This document shows, piece after piece, positions 16,201-28,000 of a stretch of 64,000 bases of DNA. Under the pieces are notes generated by a model that saw nothing but the letters and a program-made list of their open reading frames with translations, made no database searches and was not told the DNA's origin. How positions within the stretch are numbered: position 1 is the first letter of the stretch; the number at the start of each line of letters is the position of its first letter. Source of the DNA: Brugia malayi (lineage: Eukaryota; Nematoda; Chromadorea; Rhabditida; Onchocercidae); contig NW_025062479.1 in the NCBI RefSeq assembly GCF_000002995.4, positions 21,386,721 to 21,450,720 of the forward strand. The letters are read 5' to 3'. Position numbers and translations under genes: made by a program.

Positions 16201-18342
16201 AATCCCACATCAGACCCTATCCATCAACATGGTCGAGCTCTTCAGGTTACTTGAATTAAAATTTTTATATCTCAAAAATACCAAAGTTTTTTTTTTTTTT
16301 TTTTTTTTTGATGTGAAATAGAGGATTTTCAGAAGTATTTCGAGGATAAATGGCGCCAAATGCCTGAGGAGCCATTAACAGTTGATGAAGGAACAACGGC
16401 TGTGCAAGTGGTAGCAACAGCAATTCCTGCACCAGTAAGTCACGTCGTACCATCAGCTCATGCGGTTACATCAGCTTCTGCAATAGTCAAGGATGAATCA
16501 GTGGTTTCTGGTCTTCCTCTTGTGCCACTGGATGTTTCCTCAGGTGTTATCGACAGTGATGAACATATTGATCTCATTTTACTTGCTCTGCAAACTGAAA
16601 CTGCCAAATGTCAGGAAAAAATATCTGAGCTTCAGCGTCATTCTCAGGAAATTCTGTCGTTGAGGTTTGCTTTTGATTTTCTCTGTGTCTCCATATTTTG
16701 TATTAGGTCATATAACAGAGATGGAAGAGAGTAGTTTAATGGAAGTGTAAATATACAAATGTCAAAAATTTATTTTGTTGATTTTGATCCGTTTTAGGCT
16801 GAAACGAAGGGAGGCTCAAGCAAATCATCTACCCGTCCCAGTTCTTTCTGCGGCCACTGTAGGCACTCTTCAGTCTTTGGTTTCAACACAGTTTTCGTTC
16901 ATTGCCAGTAGCCCAACTCCGATGTTGAAACCATCTACTGCATATCCAGCCAGCAGTGGTGCTATTCCTGTGTCACGTAAAAAACCGGGTCGTCCTGCCA
17001 GGACTTATCAACAACAACCCTCTGGATTACCTACAGGACTGCGTACGAATAATGTTACTGCAGAGATATCACCGCAGGATCGAGAGCTGAAGCATGAAGT
17101 GAATTCACCTTTGAGTAAAGCTTCTGTCCATCAACGACAAGTCCAAAATTCAGTACATGTGTCTAGCCCAGGTGTACGTTCAGCGACAGCGGTTCCACCT
17201 CAGGGAACACCTCAGAAACCTCCGGAACAAAGTGTGCCAGCATCAGTAGCGCGGAAGCGTGGTCGGCAGCCCGGCTCTAAAAACAAGCCAAAGACAGATG
17301 CGGCACTGTCAGGCACGACGGTATCAGACGCCCCACCGCGGCAATCTGGATCCAGAAGGGTGCGTGAAGATTATGACTTCGATTCGGAAGATGAGCGCAC
17401 TGCAGAGCCAATGAGTTATGACGAAAAGAGGCAACTTTCTCTGGATATTAATAAGCTGCCTGGTGATAAGCTTAGCAGTGTAAGTTTCTTGTAAATTGCT
17501 TATTTGAGATATTGGATTTGTGGTTGCAGTATACCCGATTTTTCTGGATTGTTATTCTGTCTCCCATGCAGAAATCCTTCATTTTTGGATTCTTGAAAAA
17601 GTTTGTGAAATTCAGAGATCATGTTTTGCTGTAGTTACAGTCTGTATAGAAATATTGTGCCATGACAGGAATGTATATTTATATTCTGGAAAATATGAAC
17701 TGTTATTGAATGTTCAGGTTCAGATTTGTTGTTTTTTCAGGTTGTCAGTATTATTGAATCAAGAGAGCAACTTCCGGGTTTCAATCCTGAAGAAATTGAA
17801 ATTGATTTCGAGACTCTTAAGGCTACTACATTGCGCGAATTAGAAGCATTTGTTGCGGCGTGCTTGAAGAAAAAACCGAGGAAACCGTATAGTATGTTTC
17901 AGATTCCTAGTATATCTGTTGTAGATTTACAATTAAGATTCTAATACTAATATTTTCATCATTGCAGCACCGAAATCGCAGAAAGAAGTTGAAATTAAGA
18001 AACGTGAACTGGAGGAAAAAATCAAAGGCTTGGGTGGAGTGATTACTGCAACACCAGTGACTGTAGGTTGGTCGTTTCTGTTGGTTGGTCTAAGATTCTG
18101 AACATATATTTCAAGAGTTTGTTTCTCCCATTTTTCACCAAGCAAAACATTTAATTTTCATTCCAGCACAAAATGGTGCACGAGCAGAACCGACAACAAC
18201 GGGTAAAGGTGAACCGTCGTCCTCAGAATCCTCATCGAGTGAAGATGACTCATCATCGGATTCGTCATCTTCGGATTCCTCAGATAGTGAATCAGGTTAG
18301 AGTGTTATTTGACAATGTGACCTGAGGTTTAAAACCCACTTC

Positions 18343-18373
<31 letters not shown>

Positions 18374-21300
18374 TCATTTTTGTTTGTCCCTCTTGTTTAC
18401 TTGATCTTGTTTTACAGACTTATTTCGTTTACTTACCTCATTAGTATTTTGTTGTAATTTAGTTGCCTAGTTGAGGCATTTTCATTTTTTGAATCATTAT
18501 TCCAGAATGCGCCAGCATAAACCAATAATAACCACCGATGTTATTAATTCTTTATTGTTGATTCCTATTACATATAATTTAAAGTTTGTTGTTTCTAATT
18601 AGAGGAGGTGCTCTTTTGATTTATTTAAATGGCGAAAGTTTGGTTGTCGAGAATATGTGATGCTATTATTTATCCATGTAAGGTTGTGCCCGTAAGTGCA
18701 ATATCTACAACAGGCAACACAGTCGCATGCAAATCTCTCGCTATAAACGGTGGTTGACGCTTGTTAATAGGGAAAGTCAGTATCATTTTCTTAAAGAATC
18801 AGTTTTAGAAGTTATTTTGTATAAGCTAAATCGAGGCGAAATAATTAAGGACAAAAAATCATTTGTGATTCTATCGCTTTTCTTACACATCTCAGTGATT
18901 TCCAGAGCGGAACGATTTGCTTTCATTATTTTCGGTAGACAATGGCAGCCAATTTTTTAAATTTTTTCCTGACCACCCTTTTTTTCCTGAATGTCTTTTT
19001 TTTTTCCTTCTTTTTTTCTCTTTTTTTTGCACATCACTTGTTAGGACGACTATTCATACTTAGTATATGGCGGGGATAGTGTGCCTGTTTTGAAAAAAAA
19101 GGAAATCATTGTGTTGAAACCTGAAGTGGAATTGCACTTCCGGAAAGGGTTTATTTGTTGTATCTGATATACCTTTGAAATTTAAAAAACAGGAAAACAA
19201 ATGAGAAATGAAACACTATCCGGAGATTATTATTTCACGTTTTCTTGTAGACAGTTGTTTCCTCTACTTCTTTCGTGATGTGCAAAAATTTTCTCTTGGC
19301 TTTTTCGTTTCCCAAATTTTTTTTGTTGGCCTTTAATCTTTTAATCCTAGACTTGCTCTAATTTTTGCAGAAAAGGAATGCGGAAGTAATCGAATTTGGT
19401 TTTAATTGCGATGTTTCTTATTCTCATTGCCCTACTAATAATTGGGGTTTATCTATTGTTTTTGATTCATGAAATCGATGAAATTATTACCAGTTTCTCT
19501 TTCAAGGCTTATTTCTTTTAAGATTTTAGTGGTAATGCTGTGATGGTGCATTTTTTCTTTTCTCGTTGTTTTCCTGAATTCAGCGTTATTTCTGTTTAAG
19601 ATGCCAATAATTAATTGATTGGTAATATGATTCTCATTTCACAGTACATCGATCTTATCATTATTGATGATGAATTACTTACTACTTTTTGTTTTTTTAT
19701 TGTGCACGGATTATTATTGTTTTGTCTAGCTCGATTCCATAGCACCATATTTATCATTCATTCTTCAACGATAAAAATAAGTCTTATTTATACTACTGCT
19801 ATGCAATATATAAAGAAAAGGTAGGCGTCAATCACCAATCTTATGAAAGCGAGAGTTTTGTATGTGAAGGTGAAATTAACTGTCCTTGATTCAGGGGATT
19901 TTGTTTGAGTTGTATAATTTATTCATTATTGAGCTCTCTAGCACAGCATAAAATAAGGCTCTCGGTTATTGTTTCAGAGACCACAGGTAATGCAAAAGCG
20001 GAGCATCAGGGACAGCATGTTGGTGCTGAAAAGTCACAAGATGTTGACCATTCAACAGAAAAGGTGAAGTTCTGTCCCATATATGGTTTAATATCAGCGA
20101 AATAGAAAAGTTCAGGTTTTGTCCGCGGTGGATTCGATTCTGAGTAGCATTGATCAGCCATACTCTTTTTGAACTGCTAGAAGTATGACTGAGGAGTTGC
20201 GTTAGATTAAAGAATTCGTGATTTGAATTAAAAAGTGGTTGTTTGAAGAAGGAAACGTCGTCAGCTGTACCATCTACAAACAGTCAGCAACAGCAACTTG
20301 GTTCTGTGCTGCAGCATCCTGCAAATCATTTTCAGATGGGGAATGTTAAAGGTAATTTCAGCTTATATGGATTTAAATATATAGAAAGGGTCGTGCATTA
20401 GACACTTGGTTTTGTATTTGATAGATGCATGAATTCTTTCTTACGACTAGAAAATTTAAATCAGTACTAATATTTAGTAATTTCTGCACGAAGTTTTTAT
20501 GGGATTGGCTACCGTTTGGCAAGTAATGATGTAACTCTTTTTTTTTTCGTTAACTCTTAATTCCATAGTATTGCGAAGTTTTTTTGAAGAGTAAAAAGTT
20601 AAACAAAACAGTAAAGAAAAATATAACTCATATCTAATTATAGTAATTCCCACTCTTTCTCTCTCTCTTTATTTTATGTTCAGAAGGAATTGTTCAAGCA
20701 AATTCAAACTTATATTCAGAAGCAGTCTGTGATTTCGTGAATGATATCTGGTAATACTTGGTTTTCTCCAGTATCATATAAGAATATTCATTTGGTTTTG
20801 CAGAAGAGCAGAAGGATAGTGGTAGTGGTACTTTACCAGTAGCAGAAGATCAGCTTATTAATGTAAATTCGAGTAGTGCAATATCCGTTGCCTCACAGCT
20901 ACAGCAGACGCAATCACAGATTTCCGGAGGATCAATACTTGATCAGTTATTACCGGCGAAGCAAAATGGTTGGTTAGAAACTATAAGTGATAAGTCATTG
21001 TGCAAAGCAATCTTCTGACACTTTAACGGATAAAACTAGTAACTAGTAAGTTTGGTCAGGCGGTTGGCATTAGACGGTTTGTATTTCTATCTTCTGTGCT
21101 TCTATCACAGTGACTCCAGTATGATTTTGCTGTATATTGTAATCTAAACAGCTGTAGATCAGTAATTCTCTTCTTTCCTTGAATCTTAGAGTTGTTTCAA
21201 AAAAAATATCGAATAAGTGACCTGAACAAGAATATTAAGCAAATCTTGTTTGTCCTATGCGAATAAGTTTGGGAAGATATCCATTTGTAACTAGTTTTTT

Positions 21301-22233
21301 TTTTTAGAAATGGAGGACAAAACTGGTGTAAAAAAATTAGCTGGGTGGGACAGTTTGGCGAAGAAAAGCCAGAGTGGTAGTCTGAATATGCAAACGTCAA
21401 CGCAGTTTGAATTGTTTCGGAAGCATGCCAGAGAAAAGGAAGAAAAGGTTGTCCTTGTGTTACTTAATTGCAAGTAATATTCCAGCATCTGTCATTGGAA
21501 GAATATTTTGAGTGGTAGTGCCGATGAAAGCTGGTATGTTGTGTTGTATCCATGGTGTTAATGTTGGAAATTTATGTAGCAAATTACTTGGTGTGAAATG
21601 GTACTTTATAATGATTTCACTTTTTTAAATTAAAGCGTAAGCAGTTGAGAGTGGAGGAAGAACGAAGACGCCGTTTGAAAGAACAGGAAGAAAGGGAGCG
21701 TGCTAAGGATCAGGCTGCAGCCGAAACTGCTGAGCTGGAGCAGAGAAGGCAGAATGAGCTTTTGCGTCAGAAAGAGCAGGTTAGATCTGCAGTTTATTTT
21801 GTTGAATTTAGTGATAGAAATAATTTGTTAAGATTATTTTTAGTAAGTTAAGCTTTGGAAATATTGCTAAAATGATAATATTACAAAAAAGTTTTTTTTG
21901 AATATCGTTTATCATCACCTCTCAAGTGTAATTTGTTTCTTGATTAGCATCTCAAATTTCTCATCGAAATTTAGATTATTGATAATCATTTTAAAATAAT
22001 TTTATGCTGTTGCTCATAAAACTTTGAAAACTTTGATTTCAATTTATCACTTTGTTCCTTAGTGAAAATATCATGTTGAAATTAAAAATTATAATCAGGA
22101 GCAAAAGCAAAAAAATGCAATCTGCAGAAAAGCAACTGAATTGCAGGAAAGACGACGTCGTGAAGCGATGAGTACAGGTGGCGATGTCACGAGTCAGATG
22201 GATTTAATGCTCAATTTCGAAGCTAATTTCTAG
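11061..22233 (+). CDS. BET family double-bromodomain protein (BRD4-like, bet-1 type)
   Basis: Nuclear reader of acetylated histones that couples chromatin to Pol II elongation. Twenty exons: 11061-11330, 11468-11638, 11772-11867, 14402-14521, 14838-14922, 15008-15168, 15342-15554, 15812-15921, 16116-16245, 16333-16664, 16798-17479, 17741-17891, 17968-18066, 18167-18295, 19978-20063, 20249-20351, 20804-20968, 21308-21447, 21636-21779 and 22099-22233, giving 1173 residues. Bromodomain 1 spans about 105-219 (WPF at 133-135, acetyl-lysine Asn 192 in NCYTYN). Bromodomain 2 spans about 355-470 (WPF 379-381, Asn 438 in NCYKYN). AT-hook-like KKPGRPAR and KRGRQPG motifs follow. The NET domain starts near 768 ([18 protein letters not shown]). 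A Ser/Asp/Glu acidic stretch, a WDSLAKKSQ segment, a charged coiled coil and a C-terminal RRRREAM...QMDLMLNFE motif resemble the long BRD4 isoform. Exon 16 may instead start at 20252. Several acceptors end in AAG. Confidence 0.95.
11868..14401 (+). other. Large intron 3 of the BET gene, inside bromodomain 1
   Basis: This 2.5-kb intron separates two exons of bromodomain 1. It contains a 31-base T run at 13253-13283 and only short, non-conserved open frames. Its size, unlike most introns here, makes it a possible site for regulatory elements, though none is recognisable. Confidence 0.8.
13253..13283 (+). repeat. (T)31 homopolymer in BET intron 3
   Basis: Uninterrupted run of 31 T on the sense strand of the gene. 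Confidence 0.95.
14757..14784 (+). repeat. (T)28 homopolymer in BET intron 4
   Basis: Uninterrupted T run about 50 bases upstream of the exon 5 acceptor. Confidence 0.95.
16287..16309 (+). repeat. (T)23 homopolymer in BET intron 9
   Basis: Sense-strand T run close to the exon 10 acceptor; may act as an extended polypyrimidine tract. Confidence 0.95.
18346..18374 (+). repeat. (T)29 homopolymer in BET intron 14
   Basis: Sense-strand T run near the start of a 1.7-kb intron. Confidence 0.95.
20684..20750 (+). other. Possible alternative (poison) exon in the BET gene
   Basis: A 67-base segment flanked by TTCAG and GTAATA lies between exons 16 and 17. Joined to exon 16 it reads in frame for 22 codons. 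Its end phase then forms TGA with the first base of exon 17, so inclusion would truncate the protein before the C-terminal region. It may be a regulated stop-containing exon or a chance pair of splice sites. Confidence 0.3.
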
Positions 22234-25071
22234 AAGCTATTTTTCTTAAATGTATTTTAGTGTTCACATTTACTTCACTTTCAATGGTAATACTTTGTAT
22301 TTTATTGATATTGTTTATTTTTTTATATCATAGAACCTTATCAGTATATTTGAAATTGATGTTGGACTTGATGGTGTGAGAAGGAAGGAAAGGGAGCAGT
22401 TTTCTGCGTTCTTGTTGATTTGGATAGATTAGTCTTTTCCTTTCCTTTCTTTGAAATTATCTGAAAATGATGTTTGTAAATGTAAGAGTTTCTGAAACCC
22501 ACAACACAAAATCACTGTTATTGAATCTTTGATAATGAAATTCCATAGCACATGAAATGGCTGTTTTTTGGTTTGTTGAGTTTTGAATTTGTGGGATGGA
22601 AATGCTTTGTAATTTGAATCTCATTTTGGTTGCAAGAGGACATGCATTTCTCCAGTTTTGGAATTATTGACCATCCAATCATTCTTTTTGCGTGGTACAT
22701 AAGTGGACGAACAATAGTTCTTTTTTTGTACAGTGATATGTATAGTTTGAACTTGTCTAAGGATTTTTAGTTTTATTTACATGCCTGACATTGTTTTAAT
22801 GCTATACAGTAGTACCACCAGCAGAGGTCCATTTGTCTTCATTTTCAAGCACATGCGCGTTTGTCATGTGCTTATTTGCCTTTTGTAAGGAGATGTTTGT
22901 TGATGGGTTTCGACAGGATGTTGTTTTTTTTTTTTTTTTCTTTCTTTCTTTCTTTCTAGTAATTCCTAGATAATTCGAATTTTGTGTCGTTAGCCACTTA
23001 TTCCTGAAGGTTGTTATTGGCTGAGAACTTTAGGAAATCATTGTAATAATCATGCATAACGTGAGTCGACTGCTGTTCCGGATTATCGTGCATGTATGGG
23101 TATTAAAAGACCAAACAGTTGGTTAGAGTAGTGAAATGGCAGTTGGTGTAAATCATTGTCTTTTCTAAGTGAACGTAGACGAAAGTAGGCAAAGGAAGCA
23201 AGTGATATCGAATCATTTGGTTATTATTTAATGAAAATCGAACGAATTTGATACTTTTAGTGCGCGGTATTCCAAGTATTTCATTAACGGTTAGCTGTTC
23301 TGATTTTTCTGAAGGTGGCTAAATTTTCTTGTTGCTGTTGTTAATATGAAATGGCGTGCACCGATCTATTATTAACTGTAAACCTTGTTTCGTTACAAAT
23401 TTCTTTCTGTAGGAGGATTTACTTTCAAATAATATGGTGATATCTTTAGAATACTATTAAACAGGATTTCTTGCATGTATTTTATTGGGGGAATTATCTG
23501 TATATCTGTGAAATTGAAATTCAGTTAAACAGGAAACAGAAAACAAATTTCTCTACGTAGGGTACAATAAAATAGCACCAAATTTTTATTACGCTACTGA
23601 CTGCGTAGTTTTTATGTTTTTATTTCTGTGAAAAGGTGTTATTATTGGCAGCTATCATTTCATCTCACTCTCATAAATGAAGCTATCCACTGTTTTGGCG
23701 TTTTGACGACAAATTATTCCATGTAATGTGAAGAGTAACATTTCTGGATAATTTACTTGTTTGCTTGTTTTTTTTTTTTTTTTCTTTTCTCGAAAGATTT
23801 CAAATGTTACGCGGTTCTCTATATGTTTTTTTTTTTTTGGAATTATAACATGTTATTTTATTTTTCTCTTCCTATCGTCTTTGTTTTTCGTATATATTTT
23901 TGCTCACCATGTTCTTTTTTATTAAAAAAGGAAAATAATAGTATTAAGCAGAAAGAAAATGTTAATGCCTATCCTTTGTCTTACATATATTTTTCAAAAA
24001 AAAAAAAAAATGAAGTAGCAAATTATTCATGAGCTACAAATAATATCGATAAATGGCAAAAAAAAAAAAAAAAAAAAAACAATTCAGCTATTAAGTAAAT
24101 CTGTCTTCTAACTATCGGTTACAAATCACCTCATTTCAATATTCTAATACTAAAAGCTGGAATTCTCTTTTTGAACATTAGGTACTATTATTTATATTGT
24201 GGCTAGACATGAGGTATCAGTTTATGACATAGGTTAAGGACTGGAAAACTCTCGAGAAGCTATGTCCGTTAAATTCCTTATATATTCAAAAAGGAGGAAT
24301 CAAAAATGTTGGTCAAAAAATGTAGATCGATGAACGAACGATAAAATTGGATTGCATAAAATGTAAACGGGTTTCAGTGAAGAAATGACTTGTTTCTTGT
24401 TTGTGTTGGTCAGAAAGCAACGTATTTGATGAAAGTGTTTCTTGATAAGTTAATCGCATCATCTGATTTATATATTATTCACTTCAGTAAGTAATGATTT
24501 GCTACCGCTTATAATTGAAGCCGAATACGTAGAGGTATTTACATGATTTAAATTATTTCTCAGTCTATGTTATCAATGATATGATAAATACTAGCATATT
24601 CTTTAGTCATTTATTTGTTCGTACTGAATTTGTATGGTTGGAAACGTATATTTAATTAAAACTATTAAGGCGAAGCTATCTTCGTTTGAACTACTGGTTT
24701 TTGTTTTCCCTCTTTCCTCTCTATCTACCTATCTCTTTCCCTCTCTTTCTCTCTCTGTATCTCCGGTCAGGCATTCTCTCATTTTGTCCCTTTTCCTTCA
24801 GTATTATTAAAAAAAAAAAAAAAAAAAAAGTTTCTTCATTGTTGAAATCAATATGGACTGGGTTTATATCTAGTTGACTGCCTAGATCGTTAGATAGATT
24901 GGTGTTTATTGAAATTTATTATTGTTATTATTATTTTACCCTTAGAATTCGTTCTTGTTATTGAACTCCTTATCCATTTTCGGTATTTATTATTTCCTGT
25001 TCAGCTTTTTGATGGCAAAAATAGTATATTAATGCTATCCTGAAACGGAACATATCAAAACAACGCCAGTA
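22234..25071. other. BET 3' region and spacer before the Na+/H+ exchanger gene
   Basis: No coding exon is recognisable. There is an AATAAA at 23566-23571, 1.3 kb after the BET stop, T runs at about 22924-22939 and 23768-23783, A runs at about 23997-24010 and 24058-24079, and a pyrimidine-rich CT stretch near 24705-24765. The promoter of the exchanger gene should lie at the right end. Confidence 0.6.
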
Positions 25072-28000
25072 ATGAATAAGTGTAAGTTTTTTGATTTTTG
25101 TTTTTTTTTTTTAAAAAAAATCTTGTAAATTTTATTAGTTTTATGGATACTAAAATATAGTTTGTTTTTAATTTTCTGTTGCAGTATTTAATGATTTTTC
25201 AGGTTTTGGATTTGCTGATAAAGTAGTAGATTAGATAAATTAAGCCTGTGTAAGCCTATGTTGACAATTTCTTATATTTCTTATAAGCTAATGTGCAAAT
25301 TATTCTATTAAGCAATTAAACAAGCTAACTTATGAGGAATATACTAAAATAAATGCTTTAAGGCCTTTCAACACAGATTATTTTTTGAGAGGCCTATAGA
25401 AAACATATTGTACCATGGTTGTTAACCAGATTACTTTTATTTTGCTTGATGTTGATGCTAATAAAGTAAATTCAAGATTTCGGAGAAAATTTATAAAATT
25501 AACAAAATTTTGAGGAAAACGGTTTTTCACAAGGAATTGCTCAAGTGTTTTACTTTCATAATTTGGCCAGATTGAATATTGACAGTTCTTTTTGTCTTTT
25601 TGACATTGCTGGAGACATCAAAGAAAACACTTCGATCGTATTACAGGTGAAGTGTTGCTACTATTATTACTTCTATGTCTTCAGTGCGTTTCCGGATTTG
25701 GTGGAAGACGTGATTCGGCTGAACACATTGAGCAAGCTGCCGAAAAGGTAATTAAAGATATTTCTAGTTTTTGGCGGAGAAACTTCTTAGAAAATATGGG
25801 AACTGAGAAATATTGCCGAAAGAACAAAGGGATTTTTCAATATATGAGAGAAATTCATTCTATTTTTTCAGTTTATAGTTTTTTCAAAACGTCATTTTCA
25901 TATGTCTATTACTAAGGTCCATGAAACATTTAATGAAATCATAAAATTAAAAACTTTTAAAACTTTGCCTTTTCTTTTTCAGAGAGCCTACAGTATTCAT
26001 CGGATTGATACCTTAATTTTATTGATTTTTGTCGCTTTACTTGTTTCTATCGTTCTTACAACATGGTTTTTCAAGCATCATCGCCTTCGCTTTATCCATG
26101 AAACTGGTCTTACATTGTGTTATGGTTGGTTTTCTCTTCGTTTGTTTTTTCTCCACAAAAAACCTTATGATCACGTTCTCTCCAAATGAAATTATACAGC
26201 ATATTTGTTTGTTAGAAAAATCGGATTAATTGTTTGAGTGGAGAATGTCCTATTCTCTTTTTTCTATTTGATTATAGCCTTAGTTATTATGGCTTTATGC
26301 AATTATTTCACTTCATTCGAAGTGAAAAAAAAAAAAAGAAAACCTTGTTGAGCTTTCCATATTTTTATTATTTTTAGGACGAATTTTGGATTGTCCTGTT
26401 TGATTTAGAATGTAAAACGGAGTTGCTTTCAGGTTTATTGATTGGTCTCTTATTGCGTTATACAAATATTGGGGTGATCGAAAGTCAAACGATAGATGTA
26501 ATGCAGAAGAATGGATCTGTCGTACATGACCCACCAGATTATTTACGACTTGAGGTTCAGTTATTTACTTTCAAATATTCATGTGCTTGAACGAACTCTG
26601 TAAGCTTTCATTTTTAAAAGCTTTTTTAATTTATGCACCTCAATATTGCTTCGATATTTTTCATTCCATCTTACGCTGTGATACTTTACTTCATATATGC
26701 ACCATATCAGAAGTCATCATATCATTTCATTCTGTTGATTTTTTTATTATTCATTTTATTCTAATCGATGTACCATTCAGTGAATGTTTTCATATTTTAG
26801 GTTGAACCAGCAAAAACGCAGAAAGTTCAGTTTCATTATGAACTGATAGAAGGTTTTTTTGGAGATAAGGACAAACAAAGTGAACGACATCTCGAACAAA
26901 AAGTATATTTAAATTTTCCTCAGAGCTTGCTCAATTTTTTTTTTCTGTTTATCTCTTATTGTGTCTGATCGTGATTGGCAAAGTTGGTGTTAATTATGCT
27001 TTCAGGCTGTATTTTCTCCAGAGATATTTTTCAACTTACTTCTTCCACCAATTATTTTCAATGCTGGCTATAGCTTGAAAAAAGTACGTAATTAATAATT
27101 GTCAAATTATGATTCACAGTAATTAAAGTGGTGACATTTTTTGTGGAATCTATAGAACTAATTCCGACTTTCTTGCTTAACTAAAAGTCATTACTCAGAA
27201 ATAAGCTATGCTTTTATTCTCATGCGGCATACATTCAAAGACAACAAAGAAAAATCATTTATGATTCTGAAAATTCATGCGATCGGTGTTTTTAGCGACA
27301 TTTTTTTCGGAATATTGGCAGTATTCTAACATTTGCTTTCGCTGGCACAACTATATCAGCTATAACTTTTGGGTACGTTCGTCCATATTTCTCTTATTCA
27401 TTTGATTTTCGAAATTTTCTCTATCAGTGAATGAAAATGTATGGAAAGCTTGAATTATTCGTCATATTTCGAATCTTTTTACATTTTTCAGTTTTTTTTT
27501 ATTTCCTACCAAATTTTTTTTTTTTTTTTTAAAGAATTATAATGCATTCGTTTTGCTGGTTGTTCTCTTCATCATTTACATTCAAAGAACTCCTTTTTTT
27601 CGGGGCGCTGATGTCATCAACCGACCCCGGTTAGTTTTTTTTGTGTTTTGCGAGGATTTTCTAATAGTTGGCATTGTGCAAAATTTCTTTGTCGATAATG
27701 TGAATTTAAAAAAAAAAAAGTGAAACAAATCTCTCGTGGAGCGTCTTTAATTGGTAATTAAAACAGAGATGATCGGTTAAAGACTAGAACAAGCAATTTC
27801 TCATAAAACTTCAAGCAAGTATACGAAAAGTACCAGTTATTATTACTTATTGCTCAAGGTTTCAAAAATAATTTTGGTTTTATTATTGTTAATATTATCT
27901 TGATCCGATTACTATTATTATCATTATGTTATTGCATAAAAAGTTGGTAAGCACGACCGTTTTTTCACCAATGTAAGATCTGTGCGACATATTCCAACTT

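Noticed and set aside
16324..16332. Earlier acceptors for BET exon 10
   Set aside because: Starting at 16333 after TTTTCAG aligns bromodomain 2 without insertion; earlier sites add three or more residues.
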